The notes under the pieces are model-generated. The model ran no database searches, had not been told where the DNA came from, and was given only the letters and a program-made list of their open reading frames with translations. From assembly GCA_012520525.1 (NCBI GenBank), contig JAAYOA010000149.1, forward strand, positions 1 to 38,165: DNA of 38,165 nucleotides, written 5' to 3'. Every line of letters starts with the position of its first letter. Position 1 is the stretch's first letter. A program made the position numbers and the translations under genes. Positions 9,862 through 19,130 of the stretch are shown here, one piece after another. The stretch is from Clostridiaceae bacterium (GTDB lineage: Bacteria; Bacillota; Clostridia; Saccharofermentanales; Fastidiosipilaceae).

Positions 9862-9929
9862 AAAAGCGGGAGTTGAAAAACTTAAAATCTGGGAGTTAAA
9901 GTGTTTAAAATCCGGGAGTTGTGACATTT
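9862..9929 (+). repeat. three tandem ~22-23 bp imperfect direct repeats upstream of the ATPase gene
   Basis: aaaagcgggagttgaaaaactt / aaaatctgggagttaaagtgttt / aaaatccgggagttgtgacattt. Confidence 0.75.
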
Positions 9930-9953
9930 AATTTATCTGTGAGGATGATGATT

Positions 9954-11213
9954 ATGAAACATTATTTACCTAGATTAGTAGATAAATTACTGGTAGACGA
10001 TCTAGAAGCTTTTGGTGCAGTTGTAATAACCGGACCCAAATGGTGTGGGAAAACTACTACTGGTTTAAATCAAGCAAACAGTGCTCTTTTTCTTCAAAAC
10101 TCGGACGAAAGAAAGCAAGACTTAAGATTGGGAGATGTTAAACCCTCTCTGTTATTAGAGGGCGATAATCCCAGATTAATCGATGAATGGCAAGATGCGC
10201 CTCAACTTTGGGATTCGGTTAGGTTTAGTGTTGATCAAAGAGCAGAGACGGGTTTATATATTCTTACAGGTTCAACCAGCGTTGATGAATCGTTAATCCC
10301 ACATACAGGAACAGGAAGAATTTCCAGATTGAAAATGAGAACCATGAATCTTTTTGAGAGTGGTGATTCAACTGGGGATGTAGCTATTTCTGATTTATTA
10401 AATGGTAAAGAAATTGCAGCCCAATCGCCTAATACCATAAAAGATATAGCCCGTTTTATTGTTGGAGGAGGATGACCGGCGTCAGTGGGTAAATCACTAG
10501 AGGTTAAACAAAGGCAGGTTGCAGGTTACTGTCAATCTATCGTTAATACTGAGATATCTACTGCTGATGGAATAAGACGTGATCGTGAGAAAGTTTACCA
10601 TGTTCTTCGATCCTATTCACGACATATTTCCATTCAAGCGACTATTAAATCGATAACTAGTGACGTGATCAAAAACTTCGATTCAATAAACAGAAAAACA
10701 GTAGGTGAGTATTTAGATTCTCTACAAAAAATATTTGTTATTGAAGATTTAAAAGCCTGGAGTCCCCAATTAAGGTCGAAGACAGTGATTTCTACAAGTT
10801 CAACAAGGCATTTTGCAGACCCTGCAACAGCAGCCTATATTCTTGAAGCAAATCCCAAAGACTTATTGCATGATTTAGAAACAATGGGATTATTGTTTGA
10901 GTCATTGGTCGTGAGAGATTTAAGAATCTATACAGAAAATCTAGGTGGAAGAGTTTATCATTATCGTGACCACAGTGGCCAAGAGGCAGATACAATATTA
11001 CATTTCAAAAATAGTCAATGGGCAGCGATTGAGGTGAAGCTGGGAAATAAAGCCATTGATGAAGGAGCTGAAAGTTTAAAGAAACTTGCAGAGAAAATTG
11101 ATAAGGATTCAATGAATGCGCCATCATTTTTAGCAGTTATCACCGGAACAGGATATGCCTATAAAAGAGACGATGGAGTATATGTTATTCCTATCGGTTG
11201 TTTGAGAAATTAA
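9954..11213 (+). pseudogene. AAA/DUF4143-type (COG1373-like) ATPase interrupted by an in-frame TGA
   Basis: Part 1 (9954-10475): Walker A GPKWCGKTTT, LIDEWQDAPQLWD. Part 2, same frame after TGA 10473-10475: PASVGKS..., RVYHYRDHSGQEADTILHFKNSQWAAIEVKLG. Both parts belong to one protein; GGG*PA suggests an ancestral Trp. Confidence 0.8.
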
Positions 11214-11384
11214 AGTTTTAAATGCTATGGTATCAGGCGCAAACGTAATTGTTTTACCCCGCAAGTACGAAGCTGAAAAACGATTGATTGCAGCACGCTT
11301 CCGATATTAGTAGAAGACCAATTCAACTCGATTGCACCATACATCTATCATGAGTAGATTCTATTTAATTTGATTAGTATACCA

Positions 11385-11418
11385 ACAACCCCTGAAACTT
11401 CCTAGTTTCAAGGGTTGT
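11385..11418. terminator. bidirectional terminator-like stem-loop
   Basis: ACAACCCCTGAAACT-TCCT-AGTTTCAAGGGTTGT, 14 of 15 pairs; no clear T tract. Confidence 0.5.
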
Positions 11419-11449
11419 AATTTAATCTTGATAACAACTTGGAAAACTG

Positions 11450-12271
11450 TTAGCGAGATGGGTTTTGAAATTCACACGGCACTCCAACTTGACACTTTCC
11501 ACATCCGTATCTGGGTGAAAACTTTTCTCTACACTGGCTCTGATACTGAGCGCATGGCAAATGAGCTTTACCGTGTTCGAATGAGATGGCATCAACGGGA
11601 CAATTTCTTATGCATATGCCACATTTAGTACAATATTCATAAAGCTCTGTATAATGTCGTTTTGTCGGTTCAAAAACTGCATCAGTGATGATGCTAATGA
11701 ATCTGCCCGCCATACCTTTTTCTGTTATAAGTCCTTTTGATAACCCAAACGTACCAAGTCCACTTATATATGCGACATGTCGTTCAGACCAATTGCTAGT
11801 AAAGTCTGATTGGACATCGCCATTGACCACTTCACGAAAAGTTTTTTCCATTGTAGGAATAACTGTCTCGTATCCCCAAGTTCTCAGCAGAGAAGCCATA
11901 TGTTCAGCGAATAAAAATAAAAACTTTTGCCCTTCAATGCGACCGTGCAGCCAAAGAGAGGACGGCCAAACCCCGCCCACATTACTCTGACGTACCGCCT
12001 TTGTAAACGGAAGAAAAAAACTGATGACAGTCTGAGCACTGCTTAACCACTGAGAAGGTAAAATAAAGTGAGCACCAACAACTTCCGGTTTCAAACACTT
12101 CGTGTAAAGTGGATCGCCTGATAAGGAATAACCGATCAGCGGGAAGTCAAAAATCTGTATTCCTGCAAATTCAGGAGCAATGGCATCCTCTATCTGGATT
12201 CTATTTTCTTTAGCTCGACGGACAAAATCTTCAGCATCTGATTGAATTCTAGTCTGATCCATGATATTCAC
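11450..12271 (-). CDS. epoxyqueuosine reductase (QueG)-like 4Fe-4S protein
   Basis: 273 aa; CTKCGICIRNCPVDAISFEHGKAHLPC ferredoxin motif; SGLGTFGLSKGLITEKG. Confidence 0.7.
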   Translation of the reverse strand: MNIMDQTRIQSDAEDFVRRAKENRIQIEDAIAPEFAGIQIFDFPLIGYSLSGDPLYTKCLKPEVVGAHFILPSQWLSSAQTVISFFLPFTKAVRQSNVGGVWPSSLWLHGRIEGQKFLFLFAEHMASLLRTWGYETVIPTMEKTFREVVNGDVQSDFTSNWSERHVAYISGLGTFGLSKGLITEKGMAGRFISIITDAVFEPTKRHYTELYEYCTKCGICIRNCPVDAISFEHGKAHLPCAQYQSQCREKFSPRYGCGKCQVGVPCEFQNPSR

Positions 12272-12497
12272 CTTGTTACTTTACTTACCCCAATAAAGTT
12301 AATTAATCTTATAGTTTATATAATTATAACAGCGTGACAACAAACACAAGTGGTCTAAACATATTCAAAGTGAAGACCTCCTAAGAAGATAAATTATTGA
12401 TTGCAGCCGCAGAGAGCAAGAGTGGGGATTAAAACAAAAATAAAATGGAGGACAAAATTAAATGTCATCAGGTAGAGCGAATAAACCTAACAACTAA

Positions 12498-12527
12498 CCC
12501 CTTCTAAATCGATGATTATAGAAGGGG
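12498..12527. other. stem-loop CCCCTTCTA...TAGAAGGGG
   Basis: 9 bp perfect stem with 12 nt loop, immediately after a micro-ORF stop codon. Confidence 0.6.
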
Positions 12528-12568
12528 CTAGATGATAAGCAAGTATAATTAGGTGTTTAAAATTACCG

Positions 12569-13132
12569 TCATTTTAATTTAGCGCCATCTTTGAAAGCAT
12601 TGCCGATTCGCTCTGAAACTCTGTAATAACCATGGGTATAGGGATCAAAAGCAATTGCATCAACTCGATCAATATCAACTTTACCATCTTTTAATACATT
12701 CTCATCCGCTGTAGTATTGATCACTTTTCCAATCACCCCGATTCCGTATGTGTCATCTTGAAATTCAATGTATTCACATTCCATGCACAATGGGAATTCA
12801 CATATAATCGGCGCATCAACGTGATCAGATTTAATTGCCGTTAGACCACTTTTTTCAAATTTTTTTGGCTCGTTATTGCCTGAAGCAATACCAAAGTAAT
12901 CCGCTTCGACCCAATGCTTTGCATCTGCAATACTAACAGTAAACGCTCTTCTTTCCTTGATATTTTGAACGGTTTTGTGACCGGCTGAAAGGTTTAAAGC
13001 GATAATATCTAATTCAACCATCGTGCCCCAAGCTGCATTCATTACATTTATGCTGCCATCTGAATTATAGGTCGCGATCATCAATACGGGCATCGGGAAT
13101 ATTCCAGCTTTTGTTTTAATATCTTTTCTCAT
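12569..13132 (-). CDS. flavin reductase-like FMN-binding protein
   Basis: PMPVLMIATYNSDGSINVMNAAWGTMV; NIKERRAFTVSIADAKHWVEADYFGIASGN. Confidence 0.82.
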   Translation of the reverse strand: MRKDIKTKAGIFPMPVLMIATYNSDGSINVMNAAWGTMVELDIIALNLSAGHKTVQNIKERRAFTVSIADAKHWVEADYFGIASGNNEPKKFEKSGLTAIKSDHVDAPIICEFPLCMECEYIEFQDDTYGIGVIGKVINTTADENVLKDGKVDIDRVDAIAFDPYTHGYYRVSERIGNAFKDGAKLK

Positions 13133-13420
13133 TTAGTTTGCCTCCTTAAATGTTCATATTATAAATATTATAGCGGTTTATGAAAATATGGACATTCGCA
13201 GTCATGATTGCTAAGAGGAACATGATCTTTTTAAGCACTAGCTAACTATACTATTTTATCACCGGAAATTGTTGATTTTAGAAAGACAATAATTTAAAAT
13301 CATTAAAGGGAATGAAGTGCTCCCTTGACCACTCTAGGTCAAAACCGCTAATGAGCTGATGACTTCTGCGTAAATTTTTGCAGAGAGTTTCAGCTTTTTG
13401 CGTTTTAGGGAGGTTCGTTT

Positions 13421-14620
13421 ATGATTTCTTCACTCGCCATTATATTTTTAGTAGGTCTGTCTTTGGCAGAAATTTGTCACAAATTAAATTTGCCGCGCTT
13501 GATTGGACTTCTGATCTCAGGTATTGTGCTAGGCCCTTTTATACTTGATTGGATTGCTCCCTCACTTCTTTCTATTTCTGCAGAACTAAGACAGATTTCT
13601 TTAATCATTATTTTGTTTAAAGCAGGTTTGTCATTAAATTTAGCTGACTTAAAATCTGTGGGGCGTCCAGCGTTCTTAATGACTTTCGTTCCAGCGAGCC
13701 TGGAAATTTGCGCTTATATCCTACTTGCGCCAATTTTATTTAATATAAGCCATATAGAAGGAGCAGTCATGGGCTCTGCACTCGCAGCCGTATCCCCAGC
13801 CGTAGTTGTGCCCAAAATGCTTCAGTTTATGGAACAGCGGTATGGCACGAATAAAAATATTCCTCAACTTATTTTAGCCGGCGCATCGGCTGACGATATT
13901 TTTGTTATTGTACTGTTTTCAGTTTTTCTAGGTATGACTCAGGGACACAGATCACAGGTGGGTGACTTTTTAAAATTCCCCATTTCCATCGTGAGTGGCA
14001 TATTCTTGGGAATTGCAGCTGGATTATCCTTATATTTATTTTTTGAAACTGCCTATGTAAAGAAAAACTATGTCAGAAATAGCATGAAGGTCATTATTAT
14101 TCTCGGGGTTGCCTTTCTTTTCATAGCGATAGAAGAGTGGCTTAAGAATAAAATTGCCATTTCAGGACTTCTTGCCGTCGTCAGCATGGCGGCGATGATA
14201 AGAAGAAAGAGCTCCCCCTTTGTATCACAAAGATTGTCCGAAAAATTTGGAAAACTCTGGCTGGCAGCCGAAATCCTATTATTTGTCTTAATCGGAGCTG
14301 CAGTTGACATCAGATACACATTGAACGCTGGTTTGCCGGCCATTCTGATGATTTTAATCGCATTAATCTTTCGATCAGTAGGCGTCATATTATGTCTTGC
14401 CGGAACAAATTTAACATGGCAGGAACGATTATTTTGTGTTATAGCTTATTTGCCCAAGGCAACGGTTCAAGCGGCAATCGGTTCAGTCCCTCTTGCAATG
14501 GGCTTGTCCTGTGGTCAAATGATCTTGTCGGTTGCTGTCCTTGCAATCCTCATAACAGCGCCTTTAGGTGCACTCGGTATGGACCACACCTATCAGAGAC
14601 TCTTACATAAAGATAATTAA
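13421..14620 (+). CDS. cation:proton antiporter (CPA family)
   Basis: 399 aa; about 11-12 hydrophobic segments; LPRLIGLLISGIVLGP, AAVSPAVVVPKML, GASADDIFVIVLFS. Confidence 0.85.
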   Translation: MISSLAIIFLVGLSLAEICHKLNLPRLIGLLISGIVLGPFILDWIAPSLLSISAELRQISLIIILFKAGLSLNLADLKSVGRPAFLMTFVPASLEICAYILLAPILFNISHIEGAVMGSALAAVSPAVVVPKMLQFMEQRYGTNKNIPQLILAGASADDIFVIVLFSVFLGMTQGHRSQVGDFLKFPISIVSGIFLGIAAGLSLYLFFETAYVKKNYVRNSMKVIIILGVAFLFIAIEEWLKNKIAISGLLAVVSMAAMIRRKSSPFVSQRLSEKFGKLWLAAEILLFVLIGAAVDIRYTLNAGLPAILMILIALIFRSVGVILCLAGTNLTWQERLFCVIAYLPKATVQAAIGSVPLAMGLSCGQMILSVAVLAILITAPLGALGMDHTYQRLLHKDN

Positions 14621-14787
14621 AGTAAAAATGACTTTGCTTTAAAGCAGGTGAAGAAGAGGGAATATTAGAGCAGACCAAATAAAAGATCATCTTTAACTTT
14701 TTTTTAATTTGTAAATAAACTTTACCATTTAAAATCTACACTAGTACAAATTAATCATTCCATTGCGATCGCAAGGTAGTGTGAAAA

Positions 14788-15524
14788 TGAAAAATAGAAA
14801 ACCATATCTTAAGGCAGTGCTAATTACAATTCTAATGCTTTTATTTCCTATTATATCTGGCATCATAGTTACATTGGCCAACTTTCAAGGGTTGTCGGTC
14901 ATTCTTATTCAAACGGTTGCATTTGTTATAGCATTCCTGATTGGCACGTGGCTTGCTAACAAACAAGCTAATGGTTTGAGAGGAGTGGGATTAAGGGGAT
15001 TAACTGTAGAAAATCATAGAACATATTTATGGTTTTTCCCACTGCTCATTATTGAAATCATGCCATATTTTTTAGGTATAGAAGAAGACCTTTCAATCAT
15101 CCATGCGGTAATTTATTTGCTGTTTGCTTTGACAGTAGGATTTGCCGAAGAACTTTATTTCAGAGGTCTAGTAATCAACGTACTGAAAGATAAAAGAACA
15201 GCTGCGATCATTATTGTTTCGTCCCTCTTATTCAGCGTCGGACATTTTTTTAATCTTTTATCAGGGAAAAATTTGATATCCACAGTAATGCAAGTGATCT
15301 TTGCGCTCCTCTTTGGGATCGTCACAGCGCTGATCACCCTTGCGACACAAAGTTTTTTAGTTCCCGTTGTCTGGCATACCATCCACAATTTTGGCGCTAT
15401 GATTACAGTCAGCAATGATGGAAAAAATAGTGCGATCTTCGGCGGTATTCAAGGTCTTATATTAATTGTCTATGCCCTTTATTTGTGGCATAAAAAGCCT
15501 GATCAATTAAAAATTATTCTCTAG
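14788..15524 (+). CDS. CPBP-family intramembrane metalloprotease
   Basis: Polytopic; FAEELYFRGLV (EExxxR) and SVGHFFN, VVWHTIHNFGA motifs; ORF call starts 14763, ATG at 14788 plausible. Confidence 0.8.
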
Positions 15525-17388
15525 CAACATCTGAAGGGATAGTGAAAGTAAATGTCGATCCTTCACCGAGACGGCTCTTGACTCCAATTGTACCGCCAAG
15601 CAGGCGGACAATCTCCCGAGCAATTGAAAGACCAAGTCCTGTGCCCGACTTACCGCGAGACTTGTCTGCCTTGTAGAATCGTTCAAAGATATGCCGGCAA
15701 TCGTGGTCTGATATTCCTTCTCCTGTATCCCTAACACCAATCTCCAGTACAGTTTCTTGTTGATGGGCAAACACCTCAATGATACCGCCAGGTTTAGTAA
15801 ATTTAAGAGCATTATCAATTAAAATAATTAGGATCTGCTCAATGCGATCCGGATTGGAAAATTGAGGTCTAAGTTCAGGAATTGAATCTGAAAACACTAA
15901 ATCTATCTCCGCTTGTCGGCAAACTTCGAAATATTTTTCATACAGACTCTGTGCCACATCTTGGAAATTAAAATCCATCTTTTCCAGTGGTAATTGACCG
16001 GCTTGGATACGGGAAAGTTCCATCATGTCATCGATCAGACGAGAGAGGCGTACCGACTCATTCAGAATAATACTGTAGTAGCGCTGGCGATTCCTTTCGT
16101 CTTTGACCATGCCATCCTGAAGTGGCTCTATGAGAGCCCGCATTGCAGTCAAAGGAGTACGCAACTCATGGGAAATATTTGCTACATAATCCCGTCTGGT
16201 TTGCTCTAATTTTTCTGATTCAGTAATATCGCGGAATAATCCTACCGCACCAACTGTTTCATCTTCGGTATTTTGTAGCACTTCGATTTGAATTAAGAGA
16301 ACCCTGTCAGCGACGCGGATTGTGCGCTGGCGGTGTCGATGTTCCTTTAAAACAGTACGGTAATCATTTTGTACTCGTTCGGGAAAAATATCTTTTAAAT
16401 CAGGATGATATTTGGTCATGCTGACATTGAGCTGTTCATCTTTATCGTTTTCCTCCTCGAGACTTCCAGTAGTTGTATCAATATCATCAATGCCAAACAG
16501 TCGATAAACGGCTGGGTTAACATGGGTTATATTCATATTATGATCAACAGCGACAATGCCTTCAGTCAACCCGTCTAAAATTTGTTGAAGCCGATTCTTT
16601 TCAACTAGCAGAGCACTGATCGTTAAATTCAAGTCCGAAGCCAACTGATTGATGGCTTTTGCCAATTCGCCGACCTCACCTTTTTGTGCTGTGTCTGCCC
16701 GCAGGGTAAAATTTCCCTTGGACATGGCAATAGCCACATCCCGAGTTTGATTAATAGGCTTCAAGAACCGATTTGCTACCACAATGACAGGAATGACCAT
16801 AATGAGAAATGCCAAGCATGAGGCCAAAATTAAAGCATAATTTAAGCTCGTATAACCTGCTTGCATCTCCGACATTGATTTCATAAGAAAAACTGCTGCT
16901 TCAACTGAAGTCGTCCCACTATATTGATCAGTTACTTCCACAGGATAACCGACAACCAGAATGCGACTTTCATGTTCATCGGCATTCAACGTAAAATCCA
17001 CAGTTTTACCTGCCATTAGCACATCCTGGTAGCTGATCATTTCTCGTCTGGCTTCTTCCAGGAAATCCTCTTCAAACTCCGATTTCAACGGCGATTCTTG
17101 TACATAATTGATTTGGTTGCCAAAAATAAAAATGGTGACCGATGCATCAAGCATTTGAGAAGAAGTGGTAACTATGTCGTTGTATCGCACCGAAGAAATT
17201 CGCTGTTCGGTAAACAGAGAGGTCTGTTCAGATAAATACGACGCCCGATTGCGGAAGTCAGTGGTTATGCTATTGCGAAACAAGACATTGCCAATCAGTG
17301 AGTAAGAACCCACAGTCAATAATGCTGAGACAAGTATTCCAATAAAAGAAATATATAAAAATTGCCGCCTTAACGGACTATTCTTCAT
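15514..17388 (-). CDS. membrane sensor histidine kinase (HAMP-PAS-HisKA-HATPase, PhoR/WalK-like)
   Basis: VANISHELRTPLTAM H-box; IDNALKFTKPGG; DTGEGISDHDCRHIFERFYKADKSRGKSGTGLGLSIAREIV. Confidence 0.93.
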   Translation of the reverse strand: MKNSPLRRQFLYISFIGILVSALLTVGSYSLIGNVLFRNSITTDFRNRASYLSEQTSLFTEQRISSVRYNDIVTTSSQMLDASVTIFIFGNQINYVQESPLKSEFEEDFLEEARREMISYQDVLMAGKTVDFTLNADEHESRILVVGYPVEVTDQYSGTTSVEAAVFLMKSMSEMQAGYTSLNYALILASCLAFLIMVIPVIVVANRFLKPINQTRDVAIAMSKGNFTLRADTAQKGEVGELAKAINQLASDLNLTISALLVEKNRLQQILDGLTEGIVAVDHNMNITHVNPAVYRLFGIDDIDTTTGSLEEENDKDEQLNVSMTKYHPDLKDIFPERVQNDYRTVLKEHRHRQRTIRVADRVLLIQIEVLQNTEDETVGAVGLFRDITESEKLEQTRRDYVANISHELRTPLTAMRALIEPLQDGMVKDERNRQRYYSIILNESVRLSRLIDDMMELSRIQAGQLPLEKMDFNFQDVAQSLYEKYFEVCRQAEIDLVFSDSIPELRPQFSNPDRIEQILIILIDNALKFTKPGGIIEVFAHQQETVLEIGVRDTGEGISDHDCRHIFERFYKADKSRGKSGTGLGLSIAREIVRLLGGTIGVKSRLGEGSTFTFTIPSDVARE

Positions 17389-18104
17389 AACTTTGAAACC
17401 TCAAACTTATAACCGACACCATAGACCGTGATCAGCGCATAAGCTGTGTCTTCCGACGTCTGTATTTTCTGTCGTATGCGTTTGATATGCGTATCAATTG
17501 TGCGACTGCCACCATAATAATCATAGCCCCAAACTTTGTCGAGGATCTGTTCCCGATCCATGACTTGACCGGTGTGAGAAGCAAGCAGATACAAAATCTC
17601 AACTTCTTTGGGCGTAAAAGGAACAATCTCATCATTGACTTTGACTTGATATGTATCGAGATTGATATCTAACCCAGGAAAACTGATGTGTTGCCCAACA
17701 TTTTTTTGTGGTTCCGTCATGCGACGTAGGATAGCTTTTATACGAGCAACGACTTCACGCGGACTGAAGGGCTTCACAATATAGTCGTCAGCGCCAAGTT
17801 CAAGACCAAGAATACGATCGATTTCTTCGCCTTTAGCCGTCAACATAATGATTGGAACATTACTGACGCGACGAATGTCTCGACATACTTCTGTACCAGA
17901 TTTTTGGGGCATCATAATATCTAAAACTATTAAATCGTAATTTTTTTCACGAGCCATGCGTTCGGCTTCTAGACCATCATAAACAGAATCGTGTTCATAA
18001 TATTCGTTATCTAGATAAAGACCAAGTGACTCGTGTACGACCGGGTCATCATCGGCAATAAGGATGCGAATAGACATTTTATTTCTCCCTCTAACATAAT
18101 TCAT
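17385..18104 (-). CDS. OmpR/PhoB-family response regulator
   Basis: ILIADDDPVVHESL, DLIVLDIMMPQKSG, LGADDYIVKPFSPREVVARI, C-terminal winged helix; overlaps start of the kinase gene by 4 bp. Confidence 0.94.
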   Translation of the reverse strand: MNYVRGRNKMSIRILIADDDPVVHESLGLYLDNEYYEHDSVYDGLEAERMAREKNYDLIVLDIMMPQKSGTEVCRDIRRVSNVPIIMLTAKGEEIDRILGLELGADDYIVKPFSPREVVARIKAILRRMTEPQKNVGQHISFPGLDINLDTYQVKVNDEIVPFTPKEVEILYLLASHTGQVMDREQILDKVWGYDYYGGSRTIDTHIKRIRQKIQTSEDTAYALITVYGVGYKFEVSKL

Positions 18105-18144
18105 CTATAATTATATAATACGCAAACTAAGGAGCTAAAGAGCA

Positions 18145-18939
18145 GTGAGTAAAAAACTTATAACGCCGGATCAGCCTTTTCAATATCATTATGCAGATCA
18201 TAAACCACCAATTTCAATTATATACTTGGACAATCATATCGTCGCTGCCATTAAGCCACCCGGTATATTGTCACAAGCAGACCGCACCGGTGCCCCTGAT
18301 ATGCTCACGATTCTGAAGGGTTTTCTTAAAAATTACTATAACAAACCAGGTCAGGTTTTTTTAGGGCTGGTGCATCGACTGGATCGTCCCGTGGGGGGAG
18401 TTATGATTTTTGCTCGGACATCAAAGGCGGCCAGTCGTCTATCAGCTCAAATTAGAGAACGACAGATCACCAAGAGCTACTGTGCCATCGTACACGGTCG
18501 AGCGGAAAAGACCGCAGGGAAATGGAAGGACGCCATTCATCGCGACCGTTCTACAAAGATTAGTAGCACAGAAGACAAAGATGAATGGAATCGTTTACCC
18601 AAATCAATAGTCAATAATAACAGCGGGAAAGGCAGGACGGATAAGAACAAAATAGCTAAAATTGCAGAGCTATCATATCGAGTTATTAAATATCATGACG
18701 ATACCAATCTTAGTCTCATGACTATAGATCTTCATTCCGGCCGCACGCACCAAATCCGTGTACAAGCGGCATCCCGCAATCTCCCAATCTATGGTGATCG
18801 CAAGTATGGAATTAGAGGAGACAAGGGCGACATCGCCCTTTGGGCAATGTCCTATGGATTTAAGCATCCGACAAAAGATGAGTTCATAACCTTAACGGCA
18901 GAACTACCTAAGTCATATCCTTGGTCACTTTTCCAATAA
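18145..18939 (+). CDS. RluA-family pseudouridine synthase
   Basis: GLVHRLDRPVGGVMIFARTSKAASRLSAQ and SGRTHQIRVQAA; GTG start. Confidence 0.9.
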   Translation: MSKKLITPDQPFQYHYADHKPPISIIYLDNHIVAAIKPPGILSQADRTGAPDMLTILKGFLKNYYNKPGQVFLGLVHRLDRPVGGVMIFARTSKAASRLSAQIRERQITKSYCAIVHGRAEKTAGKWKDAIHRDRSTKISSTEDKDEWNRLPKSIVNNNSGKGRTDKNKIAKIAELSYRVIKYHDDTNLSLMTIDLHSGRTHQIRVQAASRNLPIYGDRKYGIRGDKGDIALWAMSYGFKHPTKDEFITLTAELPKSYPWSLFQ

Positions 18940-19130
18940 ATTCTAATAGGAGGTTTCTTGTTCTATTGTTGAAGAATACGATTACTAAAGAGATGATAAA
19001 AAGTATTAGAAAATCTACCGATCAGATACGAACTGGAACGGACCAGCGGTTTGGCAGACACAGCGAGTAACGTTCATTATAATAATAAATGTAACTTAAA
19101 TTATAAAAAATAAATTTATGAGGACTTCAG

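Noticed and set aside
9693-9899. ORF 9693..9899 as a small membrane protein
   Set aside because: Starts within a terminator hairpin and runs into the direct repeats; only a short hydrophobic stretch, no SD.
9954-11213. Genome-wide UGA-to-Trp recoding
   Set aside because: TGA ends other intact genes here (dprA at 26706, topA at 28990), and no other gene shows internal TGA at Trp positions.
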